Shown one piece after another: positions 52,123-61,836 of a stretch of DNA of 64,000 nucleotides. Every line of letters starts with the position of its first letter. Positions within the stretch are counted from its first letter, which is position 1. The notes under the pieces are model-generated. The model saw nothing but the letters and a program-made list of their open reading frames with translations. It searched no databases and was not told the DNA's origin. Where the stretch lies: assembly GCA_040216885.1 (NCBI GenBank), contig JAVJOG010000004.1, positions 1-64,000 of the forward strand, given 5' to 3'. The translations under genes were made by a program, and so were the position numbers. This DNA is from Parvibaculum sp040216885. GTDB taxonomy: Bacteria; Pseudomonadota; Alphaproteobacteria; Parvibaculales; Parvibaculaceae.

Positions 52123-52212
52123 CGCGTTAAGCATCTGTTTAGGCTGTAGGCGGTAAATTTTGCCCTGTGGCACGGGGAACCCCGACTGGGCAAACAGGGC
52201 TCGGGGTTCTGA

Positions 52213-52229
52213 GGGCAAAGAATTTGCGG
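52213..52229 (+). promoter_or_regulatory. Candidate sigma-54 promoter of fliF
   Basis: GGGCAAAGAATTTGCGG has GG (52214-52215) and GC (52226-52227) ten bases apart and a TTTGC element. It would start RNA near 52238, giving a leader of about 70 bases. It is weaker than the consensus at -24. Confidence 0.45.
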
Positions 52230-52305
52230 CTCACCTGTTGTCTGGCGTGGATGTCGATCCAGGAAACGGATTTGCGTCTTTCGCGCTGACACATGAGGTG
52301 GGTTG

Positions 52306-53970
52306 GTGAGCAGCTTCTCGAATCTTGTTCAATCGCTCGGATTGATGCGCCTCGTCGCGCTGGCTCTCGTGGCGGCGGTGTTGCTGGGGTTCTTTGCCTA
52401 TATCGGCTCGCGCTACGGCAGCGAACCCAAGGCGCTCCTCTTTTCCGATGTCGGCGTCGACGACGCGTCCAAAATGATCGGCACGCTCGACGCGATGAAG
52501 GTTCCCTACGAACTGCGCGGCGACGGCAGCATGATCTATGTGCCGCAAAGCCAGGTCCTCCGCCTGCGCATGGCCCTCGCCGAAAAGGGACTGCCGGCCG
52601 GCGGGACGGTCGGCTATGAAATCTTCGACAATGCCGATGCCCTCGGCACGACAAGCTTCCTTCAGAACATCAACCATCTGCGCGCGCTTGAAGGCGAGTT
52701 GGCGCGCACAATTCGCTCGATCGATGGCATCGGCGCCGCGCGGGTCCATCTCGTTCTGCCCGAGCGCGAACTGTTTTCACGCGACCGCCGCGAACCGACG
52801 GCCTCCATCGTTCTCAAGGTGTCGCGCGACAAGCTGGCGACGCAGCAGGTCAAGGCGATTCAATATCTCGTTTCTTCCGCTGTCGACGGCCTGGCGCCGT
52901 CCCGCGTTTCGATCGTCGACGAGCGCGGCACCCTGCTCGCAAGCGGTATGGGCGACGACAGCCAGTCGCTGATGGCGTCGTCGGTCGAGGAACGTCGTTC
53001 GACCTATGAAAATCGCCTGCGCACTCATGTCGAGAACATCGTCCAGCGCGTGGTCGGCGCAGACAAGGTCCGCGTCGAAGTAACCGCCCAGATGGACTAC
53101 AACCGTATCACCCAGACATCGGACACTTTCGATCCGGCAAGTCAGGTCGCGCGCTCGACACAATCGGTCGAAGACATGTCGACCAGCGCGGACGGCGCCG
53201 GGAATGACGGCGTCACGGTCGGCAACAACCTGCCAAATGCCAACCAGGCCGGCGCCGAAAACCCCGCGGCATCGCAGCAATCGGCGACGCGGACAGAAGA
53301 AACGGTCAACTACGAAATCTCCCGAACCACAAAAACGGAAGTGCTGGAGCCCGGCCGCGTGAAGCGCCTCTCGGTCGCGGTCCTCGTCGATGGTTCTTAT
53401 GCAACGGATGCGCAGGGAAACACGACCTATGCGCCACGTACCGAAGGCGAGCTTCAGAAGATCGAAGCTTTGGTCAAATCGGCAATGGGCTTCGACGCGG
53501 ATCGGGGGGACAACGTCGAGATCGTCAATCTCCAGTTCGCCCCCTCGCCGACCTTCGACGCCGGCACCGAAGCGCCCGCCGACGAGGGCTTCATGAATTT
53601 GACCGGCGCAGACGTCATGCGCATCGCCGAAATGGCCGTCATCGCCATCCTCGCGATTATCGCGATGCTGTTTGTCTTCCGGCCGCTTATGGCGCGCCTC
53701 GGCAGTGCGCCGGGCCGCATGTCCACCGCGCTCTCCCTGCCTGGATCGGCAGGCGCTGCGGCGCTCGCATCGGGTGGCGGTGAAGACGGTGGCGCTTCGG
53801 CCGGCGCTCTTCCGGCGCCCGAACAACTGAGCGAAGACATGATGATCGACATCGCGCAAGTCGCCGGCAAGGTCAAACAGTCTTCGGTCCGGAAGATCGG
53901 CGAACTGGTGACCGGACACCCTGACGAATCCATCTCGATCCTGCGCAGCTGGCTGCACGAAAGCGCTTGA
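52306..53970 (+). CDS. fliF: Flagellar MS-ring protein
   Basis: FliF forms the MS ring in the inner membrane, the base of the flagellum. The 554-residue protein has an N-terminal helix (LVALALVAAVLLGFFAYIGS), the ring-building motifs (SEPKALLFSDVGVDD, GYEIFDNADALGTTSFLQNI, ALEGELARTIRSIDGI) and a second helix near 445-465 (EMAVIAILAIIAMLFVFRPL). The C-terminal FliG-binding segment ends VTGHPDESISILRSWLHE. GTG 52306 with GAGGTG upstream was preferred to TTG 52303. It opens the fliF-fliG-fliH-fliN-flbD run. Confidence 0.96.
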   Translation: MSSFSNLVQSLGLMRLVALALVAAVLLGFFAYIGSRYGSEPKALLFSDVGVDDASKMIGTLDAMKVPYELRGDGSMIYVPQSQVLRLRMALAEKGLPAGGTVGYEIFDNADALGTTSFLQNINHLRALEGELARTIRSIDGIGAARVHLVLPERELFSRDRREPTASIVLKVSRDKLATQQVKAIQYLVSSAVDGLAPSRVSIVDERGTLLASGMGDDSQSLMASSVEERRSTYENRLRTHVENIVQRVVGADKVRVEVTAQMDYNRITQTSDTFDPASQVARSTQSVEDMSTSADGAGNDGVTVGNNLPNANQAGAENPAASQQSATRTEETVNYEISRTTKTEVLEPGRVKRLSVAVLVDGSYATDAQGNTTYAPRTEGELQKIEALVKSAMGFDADRGDNVEIVNLQFAPSPTFDAGTEAPADEGFMNLTGADVMRIAEMAVIAILAIIAMLFVFRPLMARLGSAPGRMSTALSLPGSAGAAALASGGGEDGGASAGALPAPEQLSEDMMIDIAQVAGKVKQSSVRKIGELVTGHPDESISILRSWLHESA

Positions 53971-53980
53971 GGACAAAAAA

Positions 53981-55006
53981 TTGGCTACCGCACCGAAAAT
54001 CAAGGACGACAAGGCGCTCTCCGGCCCCCAGAAGGCCGCGATCTTCATGCTCGCGCTCGGCGCCGACGACGCCGCGCCGCTCTGGAATATGTTCGACGAA
54101 GACGAAATCCGGGAACTCTCCCAGATCATGTCGTCGCTGGGCACAGTCCAGGCCGGATCGGTCGAAAAGCTGCTCGTCGAATTTGCTTCCAAGGTCTCCG
54201 GAACCGGCGCACTCGTCGGCTCCTATGAGTCGACCGAACGCCTCCTGTTGCGCTTCCTCCCCGAAGATCGCGTCGTCTCGGTGATGGACGAAATTCGAGG
54301 TCCTGCCGGCCGCACGATGTGGGAAAAGCTCGGCAACGTGAATGAAACGGTGCTCGCGACCTATCTGAAGAACGAATACCCGCAAACGGTCGCCGTCGTC
54401 CTAACCAAGATCCGCGCCGAACACGCCGCCCGCGTACTCGCCAATCTGCCGGAAGATTTCGCCCTTGAAGTCGTCACGCGCATGCTGCGCATGGAATCGG
54501 TTCAGAAGGAAATCCTCGACAAGGTCGAACAGACCCTCCGGTCCGAATTCATGTCGAACCTGTCGCGCACGAACCGCCGCGACAGCCACGAACTGATGGC
54601 CGAAATATTCAACAATTTCGACCGCCAGACGGAAGGCCGCTTCCTTGCTGCACTCGAAGAGCGCGCGCGCGAATCCGCCGACCGCATCAAGGCGCTGATG
54701 TTCACTTTCGAGGATCTCGGCAGGCTGGACCCCGGTTCCGTGCAGACGCTGCTGCGCGCAGTCGACAAGAACAAGCTCGCGATCGCGCTCAAGGGCGCCT
54801 CCGATACGCTCCGCGACCTCTTCTTCGCCAACATGTCCGAGCGCGCGGCGAAAATTCTGCGCGAAGACATGGAACTGATGGGTCCGGTTCGTCTCAAGGA
54901 TGTCGATGAAGCTCAAACGAACATGGTCAATGTCGCCAAGGATCTCGCCAACAACGGCGAGATCATGATCGCCGCCGACGGCGCAGACAACGAACTGATC
55001 TATTGA
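53981..55006 (+). CDS. fliG: Flagellar motor switch protein FliG
   Basis: FliG forms the rotor ring that meets the stator. The 341-residue protein starts at TTG (GAGGA upstream) and has GPQKAAIFMLALGADDAAPL, the EHPQ-like KNEYPQTVAVVLTKIRAEHA, and the C-terminal torque region with LGRLDPGSVQTLLRAVDKNK and SERAAKILREDMELMGPVRL. The charged residues of the torque helix are present. It lies 10 bp after fliF. Confidence 0.95.
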   Translation: MATAPKIKDDKALSGPQKAAIFMLALGADDAAPLWNMFDEDEIRELSQIMSSLGTVQAGSVEKLLVEFASKVSGTGALVGSYESTERLLLRFLPEDRVVSVMDEIRGPAGRTMWEKLGNVNETVLATYLKNEYPQTVAVVLTKIRAEHAARVLANLPEDFALEVVTRMLRMESVQKEILDKVEQTLRSEFMSNLSRTNRRDSHELMAEIFNNFDRQTEGRFLAALEERARESADRIKALMFTFEDLGRLDPGSVQTLLRAVDKNKLAIALKGASDTLRDLFFANMSERAAKILREDMELMGPVRLKDVDEAQTNMVNVAKDLANNGEIMIAADGADNELIY

Positions 55007-55035
55007 TTGCAGTATGGACGTCGCACGGCGCCCGG

Positions 55036-55722
55036 ATGGAACAGATGAAGCAGGCAGTAAAGTTCACGTTCGACACCCACTTCGACGATCCGTCGCGCTC
55101 CGGAGCCGATGCTCAAGCGCGTCGCAGTCCGACCGCGGCCGATGTCGAGCAGGCGCGCAGCGAGGGTTATGCAGCGGGATTCGCCGCCGGCGAGACGGAA
55201 GCGGCCGAACGCGCGGACCGTGAACTCAGCACGGCGATGAACGAGCTCGCCGCAGGCGCTGCCGGACTGATCGCCGCTTTGGACGCCCGAATGAAATCAC
55301 TGTCCGTCGAAGCAACCCAGCTTGCGGTCGCATGCGCCGGAAAACTCGCTCCGGCGACGATCGCGGCCAGGCCGGAAACCGAGATCGAGTCCGTTGTCCG
55401 CGATTGTCTCTCGCACCTCAATCGCGAACCCCACATTTTGCTCCGCGTATCGACCGGTCTCGTCGATCGCCTCAAGGAAACCATCGATCGCATGGCGATG
55501 GAACGTGGCCTGACCGGCCGCATCATCCTTCTCGGCGAGCCGGAAATGGGCGATGGCGACTGCGTCGTCGAGTGGGCCGATGGCGGCGTCGTCAGGTCCC
55601 TTGACGAAATTGAAAAAGAAATCGCAGAGATCGTCGCCCGCTACCTCGAAACGCAGACCACACAACCCGGAACTGGCCTTGCCATGCCCGAGTTCGGCAT
55701 CGCGGACAGCGACAGAACCTGA
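55036..55722 (+). CDS. fliH: FliH/FlbE-type export ATPase regulator
   Basis: FliH (FlbE in Caulobacter) binds FliI and the C-ring and regulates protein export. The protein opens MEQMKQAVKFTFDTHFDD, a typical KFxFD start. A helix with EGYAAGFAAGETEAAER follows, then the FliH core VATQLAVACAGKLAPATIAA-like region (55310-55370) and SLDEIEKEIAEIVARYLE. A TTG at 55003 overlapping the fliG stop is an alternative start. Position between fliG and fliN supports the call. Confidence 0.85.
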   Translation: MEQMKQAVKFTFDTHFDDPSRSGADAQARRSPTAADVEQARSEGYAAGFAAGETEAAERADRELSTAMNELAAGAAGLIAALDARMKSLSVEATQLAVACAGKLAPATIAARPETEIESVVRDCLSHLNREPHILLRVSTGLVDRLKETIDRMAMERGLTGRIILLGEPEMGDGDCVVEWADGGVVRSLDEIEKEIAEIVARYLETQTTQPGTGLAMPEFGIADSDRT

Positions 55723-55752
55723 CACCGAGCGAATTTTCCAAGGAGTGATCCG

Positions 55753-56106
55753 ATGGCCGACCAGGAAGAAGAGATGGCACTGCCCGACCTCGCAAATGCG
55801 GCCGATCTGCCGGCGGTTGCGGACGGCTCGGAGGGTACCGAAGAAGAGAGCGTTCGCTCCGCGCACGACCTCGAAGCGGTGTTCGACGTCCCCGTCAATG
55901 TGTCGGCCGTACTCGGCAAGACGCATATCGAGGTATCGAACCTCCTCAAGCTCGGCCGCGGCGCCATCGTCGAGCTCGACCGGAAGGTCGGCGAAGCGAT
56001 CGACATTTACGTCAACGATCGCCTTGTTGCGCGCGGCGAAGTTGTCGTTGTCGACGACCGGCTCGGCGTCACCATGACCGAGATCGTCAAGGGCGGCGTC
56101 AGCTGA
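55753..56106 (+). CDS. fliN: Flagellar motor switch protein FliN
   Basis: This 117-residue protein has an acidic N-terminal arm and the SpoA domain (VFDVPVNVSAVLGKTHIEVS, LLKLGRGAIVELDRKVGEAI, RGEVVVVDDRLGVTMTEIV). FliN forms the lower C-ring and binds CheY-P and FliH. The arm is normal for alphaproteobacteria. It lies between fliH and flbD. Confidence 0.95.
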   Translation: MADQEEEMALPDLANAADLPAVADGSEGTEEESVRSAHDLEAVFDVPVNVSAVLGKTHIEVSNLLKLGRGAIVELDRKVGEAIDIYVNDRLVARGEVVVVDDRLGVTMTEIVKGGVS

Positions 56107-56163
56107 ACGCCATCGCCTGGGAATTTTGAGTAAGACCTGAAAAAGAAAGTAGAGGAGCCGCAG

Positions 56164-57531
56164 ATGCGCCTTCTGATCGTCGGAACCCTGAACGGGCAGC
56201 TCTCCACCGCCACAAAAATGGCAATGGCCAAGGGCGCCAAGGTCACACATACCGAAACCGTCGACCAGGCGATCGACACACTGCGTTCGGGCCGCGGTGC
56301 CGACCTGATGATGGTCGACGTCGCAGCCGACATCGCAAACCTGATAGCCCGGCTCCAGGGCGAACACATCTGCGTACCCGTCGTCGCATGCGGCGTCGAA
56401 ACCGATGCCCGCGCCGCGGTCAACGCCATCCGCGCCGGCGCCAAGGAATATATACCCCTGCCGCCGGATGCCGAACTGATTGCGGCCGTGCTTGCCGCAG
56501 TCGCGGATGAGAGCCATGCCCTGGTCTTCCAGGATCCGAAGATGGCCGGTGTCGTGAAGCTCGCCGATCAGGTTGCGGCGTCCGAGGCCAGCATTCTCAT
56601 CACCGGAGAATCCGGCACCGGCAAGGAAGTGATGGCCCATTACGTTCATGGCCGCTCTCTGCGCCGCGACAAGCCCTTCATCTCGGTCAACTGCGCCGCA
56701 ATCCCCGAAAACCTGCTCGAGTCGGAGCTTTTCGGGCACGAAAAAGGCGCTTTCACCGGCGCCATTGCGCGACGCATCGGCAAGTTCGAGGAAGCGGACG
56801 GCGGCACGCTGCTTCTCGACGAAATCAGCGAAATGGATATTCGCCTCCAGGCGAAGCTGTTGCGCGCCATTCAGGAGCGCGTCATCGACCGCGTTGGCGG
56901 CAAGACGCCGGTCCGCGTCGATATCCGCATCATCGCGACATCGAACCGCGACCTGCAGTCCGAGGCGCGCGCCGGCCGATTCCGCGAAGACCTTTTTTAT
57001 CGTTTGAACGTGGTCAATCTTCAGTTGCCGCCGCTGCGTGAGCGGCCGGCCGACATCATGGCCCTCTCGGAGCACTTCGCGAAGCGCTACGCGCGCACCA
57101 ATGGCCTGGTCTCGAAGCCGATTTCGATCGAGGCACGCCGTTTCCTGGCCCATCACCGCTGGACCGGCAACGTCCGCGAACTCGAAAACACGATGCATCG
57201 CGCTGTGTTGCTCGCGGCCGGCGACGAGATCGACATCGAGGCGATCCGCCTCCCCGATGGAACGCGTCTCGACGACGCAAATCTGGGCAGCGTCGCCCAG
57301 AAGGCAGCGGCGGCGGCGGATTCCGTCTCCCGCGCTTTTGTCGGCAAAACGGTTTCCGAAGTCGAACAGGACCTGATCCTGCAGACGCTCGATCACTGCC
57401 TCGGCAACCGCACACACGCCGCCAACATTCTCGGAATCTCGATCCGGACACTTCGCAACAAGCTGAAGGAATACGGAGAGCAGGGCATTTCCATTCCGAC
57501 GCCCGGCGAAGCCCGCCCGCAATTCGGCTGA
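56164..57531 (+). CDS. flbD: Sigma-54-dependent flagellar regulator FlbD
   Basis: FlbD activates late flagellar operons with sigma-54. The 455-residue protein has a degenerate receiver (MRLLIVGTLNGQLSTATKMA lacks the acidic pair), the AAA+ domain with Walker A ITGESGTGKEV (about 144-154), the sigma-54 loop HEKGAFTGAI and Walker B GGTLLLDEISEMD. A Fis-like helix-turn-helix (RTHAANILGISIRTLRNKLK) lies at the C-terminus. It is expected to bind the ftr palindromes at 49230 and 52104. Confidence 0.95.
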   Translation: MRLLIVGTLNGQLSTATKMAMAKGAKVTHTETVDQAIDTLRSGRGADLMMVDVAADIANLIARLQGEHICVPVVACGVETDARAAVNAIRAGAKEYIPLPPDAELIAAVLAAVADESHALVFQDPKMAGVVKLADQVAASEASILITGESGTGKEVMAHYVHGRSLRRDKPFISVNCAAIPENLLESELFGHEKGAFTGAIARRIGKFEEADGGTLLLDEISEMDIRLQAKLLRAIQERVIDRVGGKTPVRVDIRIIATSNRDLQSEARAGRFREDLFYRLNVVNLQLPPLRERPADIMALSEHFAKRYARTNGLVSKPISIEARRFLAHHRWTGNVRELENTMHRAVLLAAGDEIDIEAIRLPDGTRLDDANLGSVAQKAAAAADSVSRAFVGKTVSEVEQDLILQTLDHCLGNRTHAANILGISIRTLRNKLKEYGEQGISIPTPGEARPQFG

Positions 57532-57569
57532 GATTTCCCCGGTGCCGTCCGGCCTCTGAAAGTTAGAAG

Positions 57570-59705
57570 ATGAGCGACACGAGTTCCGCCGCAACAAAGA
57601 CCGGATCGGCCGGGGGCATGACGCTCTTCGGTGCGACACCGCGATCCATCATGGCCAACCTTGCCACGCGCGGCGATCTCGCGCTGGCTTTCGGCGTCAT
57701 GGCGATCATCGTCGTCCTGATCCTGCCGCTGCCGGCCTTCCTGCTCGACTTTTCGCTCGCCATCTCGATCACCTTCTCCGTTCTGGTGCTGATGACGGCG
57801 CTTTTCATTCAGAAGCCGCTGGAATTCAGCGCTTTTCCGACAGTGCTCCTGATCGCCACCATGCTGCGGCTGGCGCTGAACCTCGCATCGACACGTCTGA
57901 TCCTAGGTGAGGGCCACGAAGGGACTGACAGCGCCGGCAAGGTCATCGAGGCCTTTGGCAATTTCGTGATGCAGGGAAATTTCGTTATCGGCATCATCGT
58001 CTTCTCGATCCTGGTCATCGTGAACTTCGTCGTCATCACCAAGGGTTCGGGACGCATTGCCGAAGTCGCGGCACGCTTCACCCTCGATGCCATGCCCGGC
58101 AAGCAGATGGCGATCGACGCCGATCTTTCCGCTGGCCTGATCGACGAGAACGAAGCACGCACCCGCCGGTCCAATCTCGAGAAGGAAAGCTCCTTCTTCG
58201 GCGCCATGGACGGCGCCTCGAAATTCGTTCGCGGCGATGCCGTCGCGGGCCTGCTCATCACCTTCATCAATATCGTCGGCGGCATCGTCATCGGTGTCGC
58301 GCAAAATAACCTGGGCTTCGGCGAAGCTGCACACACCTACACCTTGCTCACGATCGGCGACGGTCTCGTCAGTCAGATTCCTGCTCTCATCGTCTCGACC
58401 GCGGCCGGCCTGCTCGTGTCGAAGGCCGGTGTCGAGGGTGCCGCCGACGAAGCACTGTTCGACCAGCTTTCGGGCTATCCGCAGGCGCTCGGCATGTCAT
58501 CCTTTGTAATGGGCACGATGGCGCTCTTGCCCGGCCTGCCGGCCATCCCCTTCCTCATTCTCGCAGGCGGCGCGGGTGGTCTTGCGTTCTATTTGATGCG
58601 ATCGAGAAAGAAGCGAGCCGACGACATTGTCGACGAGCAGAAGCGCGAGGCCGCTGCTGTTCCGGCGACGGAGGAGCCGATCAGCACGGCCCTGCGCATG
58701 GACGAACTGCGCCTCGAAATCGGCTATGCGCTACTGCCCCTGATAAACGGCAAGGATCATCAGAAGCTCACCGACCAGATCAAGGCGCTGCGCCGCCAGA
58801 TTGCGAGCGACATGGGATTTGTCATGCCCTCGGTACGGATTCTCGACAATGTCCAGCTCGACGCCAACGGCTATATCATCCGCGTCAAGGAAGTCGAATC
58901 CGGTCGCGGCGACGTCTATGTCGGCCAGCTTCTGGTCATGGACCCGCGCGGCGACCAGATTCAGCTTCCCGGTCTTCACACGACGGAACCGGCCTTCGGC
59001 CTGCCCGCCACCTGGGTCGACGAAGGCCTGCGCGAGGAAGCGTCCTTCCGCGGCTACACGGTCGTCGATCCGCCGACGGTCCTGACGACGCATCTGACCG
59101 AGATCATCAAGGACAATATGGCCGAGCTGCTCTCCTATGCAGAAGTGCAGAAGCTGATCGACGAACTTGGCAAGGAGCACAAGAAGCTGGTCGACGACCT
59201 CGTTCCCTCGCAAATCACGATCACGGGCATACAGCGTGTTCTCCAGACCCTGCTGACCGAACGCATCTCGATCCGCGACTTGCCGACCATCATGGAAGGA
59301 ATCGCCGAGGCTGTCGGTCACACGCAAAGTCTGACGATGATTACCGAGCATGTCCGCGCCCGCCTTGCACGTCAGATTTGTGCCGCGCATTCCGACGCCG
59401 ACAGCACGGTGCCGCTCGTCACCCTTTCGCCGCGCTGGGAGCAGGCCTTTGCCGAATCTCTCATCGGCCAGGGCGAGGAAAAGCAACTCGCGATGCAGCC
59501 GTCCCTGCTGCAGGAATTCATCGCAACGATGCGCGACCGGTTCGAGGACGCAGCCCGCGCCGGCGAGGTGCCGGTATTACTCACCAGCCCCGGCGTCCGG
59601 CCCTATGTTCGCTCGATTATCGAACGCTTCAGGCCGCAGACCTTCGTCATGTCGCAGAATGAAATCCACCCGCGCGTCCGGTTGCGCACGGTTGGTACAG
59701 TTTAG
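57570..59705 (+). CDS. flhA: Flagellar export gate protein FlhA
   Basis: This 711-residue protein forms the export gate. Eight helices span about residues 25-330, with the FHIPEP signature near residue 155 (SGRIAEVAARFTLDAMPGKQ). The cytoplasmic part binds chaperone-substrate complexes (LPDIQRVLQTLLTERISIRD-like region around 59220-59290). It lies 38 bp after flbD. FlhB and the FliPQR genes are not in the window. Confidence 0.97.
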   Translation: MSDTSSAATKTGSAGGMTLFGATPRSIMANLATRGDLALAFGVMAIIVVLILPLPAFLLDFSLAISITFSVLVLMTALFIQKPLEFSAFPTVLLIATMLRLALNLASTRLILGEGHEGTDSAGKVIEAFGNFVMQGNFVIGIIVFSILVIVNFVVITKGSGRIAEVAARFTLDAMPGKQMAIDADLSAGLIDENEARTRRSNLEKESSFFGAMDGASKFVRGDAVAGLLITFINIVGGIVIGVAQNNLGFGEAAHTYTLLTIGDGLVSQIPALIVSTAAGLLVSKAGVEGAADEALFDQLSGYPQALGMSSFVMGTMALLPGLPAIPFLILAGGAGGLAFYLMRSRKKRADDIVDEQKREAAAVPATEEPISTALRMDELRLEIGYALLPLINGKDHQKLTDQIKALRRQIASDMGFVMPSVRILDNVQLDANGYIIRVKEVESGRGDVYVGQLLVMDPRGDQIQLPGLHTTEPAFGLPATWVDEGLREEASFRGYTVVDPPTVLTTHLTEIIKDNMAELLSYAEVQKLIDELGKEHKKLVDDLVPSQITITGIQRVLQTLLTERISIRDLPTIMEGIAEAVGHTQSLTMITEHVRARLARQICAAHSDADSTVPLVTLSPRWEQAFAESLIGQGEEKQLAMQPSLLQEFIATMRDRFEDAARAGEVPVLLTSPGVRPYVRSIIERFRPQTFVMSQNEIHPRVRLRTVGTV

Positions 59706-59725
59706 TCCCGGAGAGGTAGCGTCGC

Positions 59726-60850
59726 ATGCGGTTGCGGACGTTTCTTGCAGAGTCGATGACCGACGCCATCGTTCAGGTGCGTGCCGCGCTGGGCGACGAC
59801 GCGATCATCGTCTCGTCGCACGAGAACGGCCGCGGTTCCATCGAAGTTACGGCAGCGGTGGAAACCGCGCTTCGCGCCGATGGCGATGCCCGGTCTGGAC
59901 AGGATACTTCCGGCCTTGAACAACGCCTGGAACAGATGCTGCGCGCCCGGCTGCACGCGCCCGCGGCGCCCGCTGCCGGAACCGCGCCATCGCCAGACGA
60001 TCCCTTCATCCCGTTCGACAGATTGTCAATCGAAGCTGCGCTTGAGGCACATGCCGTTCCTCCAGCGCTGAGAAGCGATCTGCTGACCGCCGCCGTCGCG
60101 CTCGACCGCGACGATGCAATCGCCGCGCTGGCCGGCGCCCTTGAGGCCCGTCTTGGGTTCGAACCTCTGCCGGTTCGCCCCCAGGCACCGATCATGGCAA
60201 TCGGCCTGCCCGGCGCCGGGAAAACCGTCACCCTGGCAAAGCTTGCCGCGCGCGCCGTCGTCGATGGCGCACCGGTCGATATCGTCACGACCGACACGGC
60301 GCGAACAGGCGCTGTCGCGCAAGGCGAAGCTTACGCTCATCTCATCGGCGTTAACCTGCACCGGGCTGAGACCATCGACGCGCTGTCGTTGCTGCTCGAA
60401 GAGGGCAATGCCTCCGAAGATGCCCTCGGAGATCGATCTCACCGGCCTTGCTTCATCGACACGGCAAGCATCAATCCCTTTGACCGCGACGACTTTTCCG
60501 CACTGCATCGGCTGACGCATAACGCCCGTCTTGCTGCGAACGTCGAACCCGTGCTGGTCCTGTCGGCCCTCGGAGATGCGTACGTGTCGCGCGAAGCGGC
60601 AATCGAGTTTGCACGCCTCGGCGCCAGACGCATCGTCGCCACGCAACTCGACATTGCGCGCCGCATCGGCCCCGTTCTGGCCGCGGCCGACGCATCGGGC
60701 ATGGCAATCGCCCAGTTCAGCGTGACGCCCTATCTCGCCCGGGGTCTGGCACAGATGAATGCGTATGTGTGCGCCCGGATGATCCTGAACGACAGCGCCG
60801 CCGCAGCTACGCCGGCACCGATGACACGTCACGCGGGGCAAAGATCATGA
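59726..60850 (+). CDS. flhF: Signal-recognition-type GTPase FlhF
   Basis: FlhF is a GTPase that sets the place of flagellar assembly. The 374-residue protein has a basic start MRLRTFLAESMTDAIVQVRA, then the P-loop MAIGLPGAGKTVTLAKLAAR (about 156-175). VTTDTARTGAVAQGEAYAHL and a divergent G3 FIDTASINPFDRDD follow, with TQLDIARRIG in place of TKLD. The changes are common in alphaproteobacterial FlhF as I recall. It overlaps flhG by 4 bp. Confidence 0.85.
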   Translation: MRLRTFLAESMTDAIVQVRAALGDDAIIVSSHENGRGSIEVTAAVETALRADGDARSGQDTSGLEQRLEQMLRARLHAPAAPAAGTAPSPDDPFIPFDRLSIEAALEAHAVPPALRSDLLTAAVALDRDDAIAALAGALEARLGFEPLPVRPQAPIMAIGLPGAGKTVTLAKLAARAVVDGAPVDIVTTDTARTGAVAQGEAYAHLIGVNLHRAETIDALSLLLEEGNASEDALGDRSHRPCFIDTASINPFDRDDFSALHRLTHNARLAANVEPVLVLSALGDAYVSREAAIEFARLGARRIVATQLDIARRIGPVLAAADASGMAIAQFSVTPYLARGLAQMNAYVCARMILNDSAAAATPAPMTRHAGQRS

Positions 60851-61659
60851 ACGTCACACGCAGGATCCAGGTCGCGTCGGGAAAAGGCGGCATCGGGAAA
60901 ACCTGGTTTTCGGTCTCCATCGCGCATGCCCTGGCCACGGCGCGGCGGCGTGTGCTTCTCTTCGACGGCGACTTGGGCCTTGCCAACATCGACGTACAGC
61001 TTGGTCTTTCTCCCCGCCACGACTTGGGTGATGTCATTTCGGGCCGCGTGACACTCGCGGAAGCGATCGCCGCCTACCGCCCCGAGTCGATGGGCGGCGC
61101 GGACGCCGGCGGCAGTTTCGACATTCTGGCCGGAAAATCGGGTTCCGGCGTCTTGAGCGCGCTGACCCGGCCGGAAGTAGCCGGGCTCGCCACAGGACTC
61201 GTTGCCTTGAGCGACGCCTACGATCATATCGTATCGGATCTCGCGGCCGGCCTCGACCAGTCCGTCATGTCGCTCTGTACCGGTGGCGGCATCACGATCG
61301 TGCTTGTCAGCGACGAGCCGACTTCGCTCACCGACGCCTACGCATTCATCAAGCTGTTGACGATGCAGGAGCCGGGCGCGGACATCCGCGTGGTCGTCAA
61401 CATGGCAAACGACAAGGACCACGCGCGCCGCACGCATGCAGCGTTAACCAACGCGTGCCGCAATTTTCTTGGTATTGATCCGCCACTTCTCGGCTTCGTT
61501 CCGCGCGATAAGCTGGTTCGCGACGCTATTCGGCACCAGATGCCCATTCTGTTCCGGCACCCGCAAGCCAGGGCGAGCGAGGCCGTACAAAAGATTGCCA
61601 GAGAAATCCTCATTCTTTCCGCCGGAAATCCGCGGCCGGCGAGCTGGGCAACCCGGTAA
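60847..61659 (+). CDS. flhG: MinD-like ATPase FlhG/FleN
   Basis: FlhG (FleN) counts flagella and stimulates FlhF. The 270-residue ParA/MinD-type ATPase has the deviant Walker A VASGKGGIGKTWFSVSIAHA (about 9-28), LLFDGDLGLANIDVQLGL and VVVNMANDKDHARR. The ATG overlaps the flhF stop. The C-terminus is slightly short of a typical MinD membrane helix. It is the last gene of the plus-strand flagellar run. Confidence 0.92.
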   Translation: MNVTRRIQVASGKGGIGKTWFSVSIAHALATARRRVLLFDGDLGLANIDVQLGLSPRHDLGDVISGRVTLAEAIAAYRPESMGGADAGGSFDILAGKSGSGVLSALTRPEVAGLATGLVALSDAYDHIVSDLAAGLDQSVMSLCTGGGITIVLVSDEPTSLTDAYAFIKLLTMQEPGADIRVVVNMANDKDHARRTHAALTNACRNFLGIDPPLLGFVPRDKLVRDAIRHQMPILFRHPQARASEAVQKIAREILILSAGNPRPASWATR

Positions 61660-61836
61660 ACGTGACGGTTTTGCGACGCAGACTGACGTTTTTTGCACTG
61701 CAAACCGCTAGACCTTGTCTCATTTTGGTCTAACCTCTCCCGGAACCGCCGGATCCCATATGTGTGGTGGCAGACAGGGTGGCGGATCGGGCTGGAAGAG
61801 GGGCTCTTCCGGTGAGTACAGTTTTAGGGGGACTCG

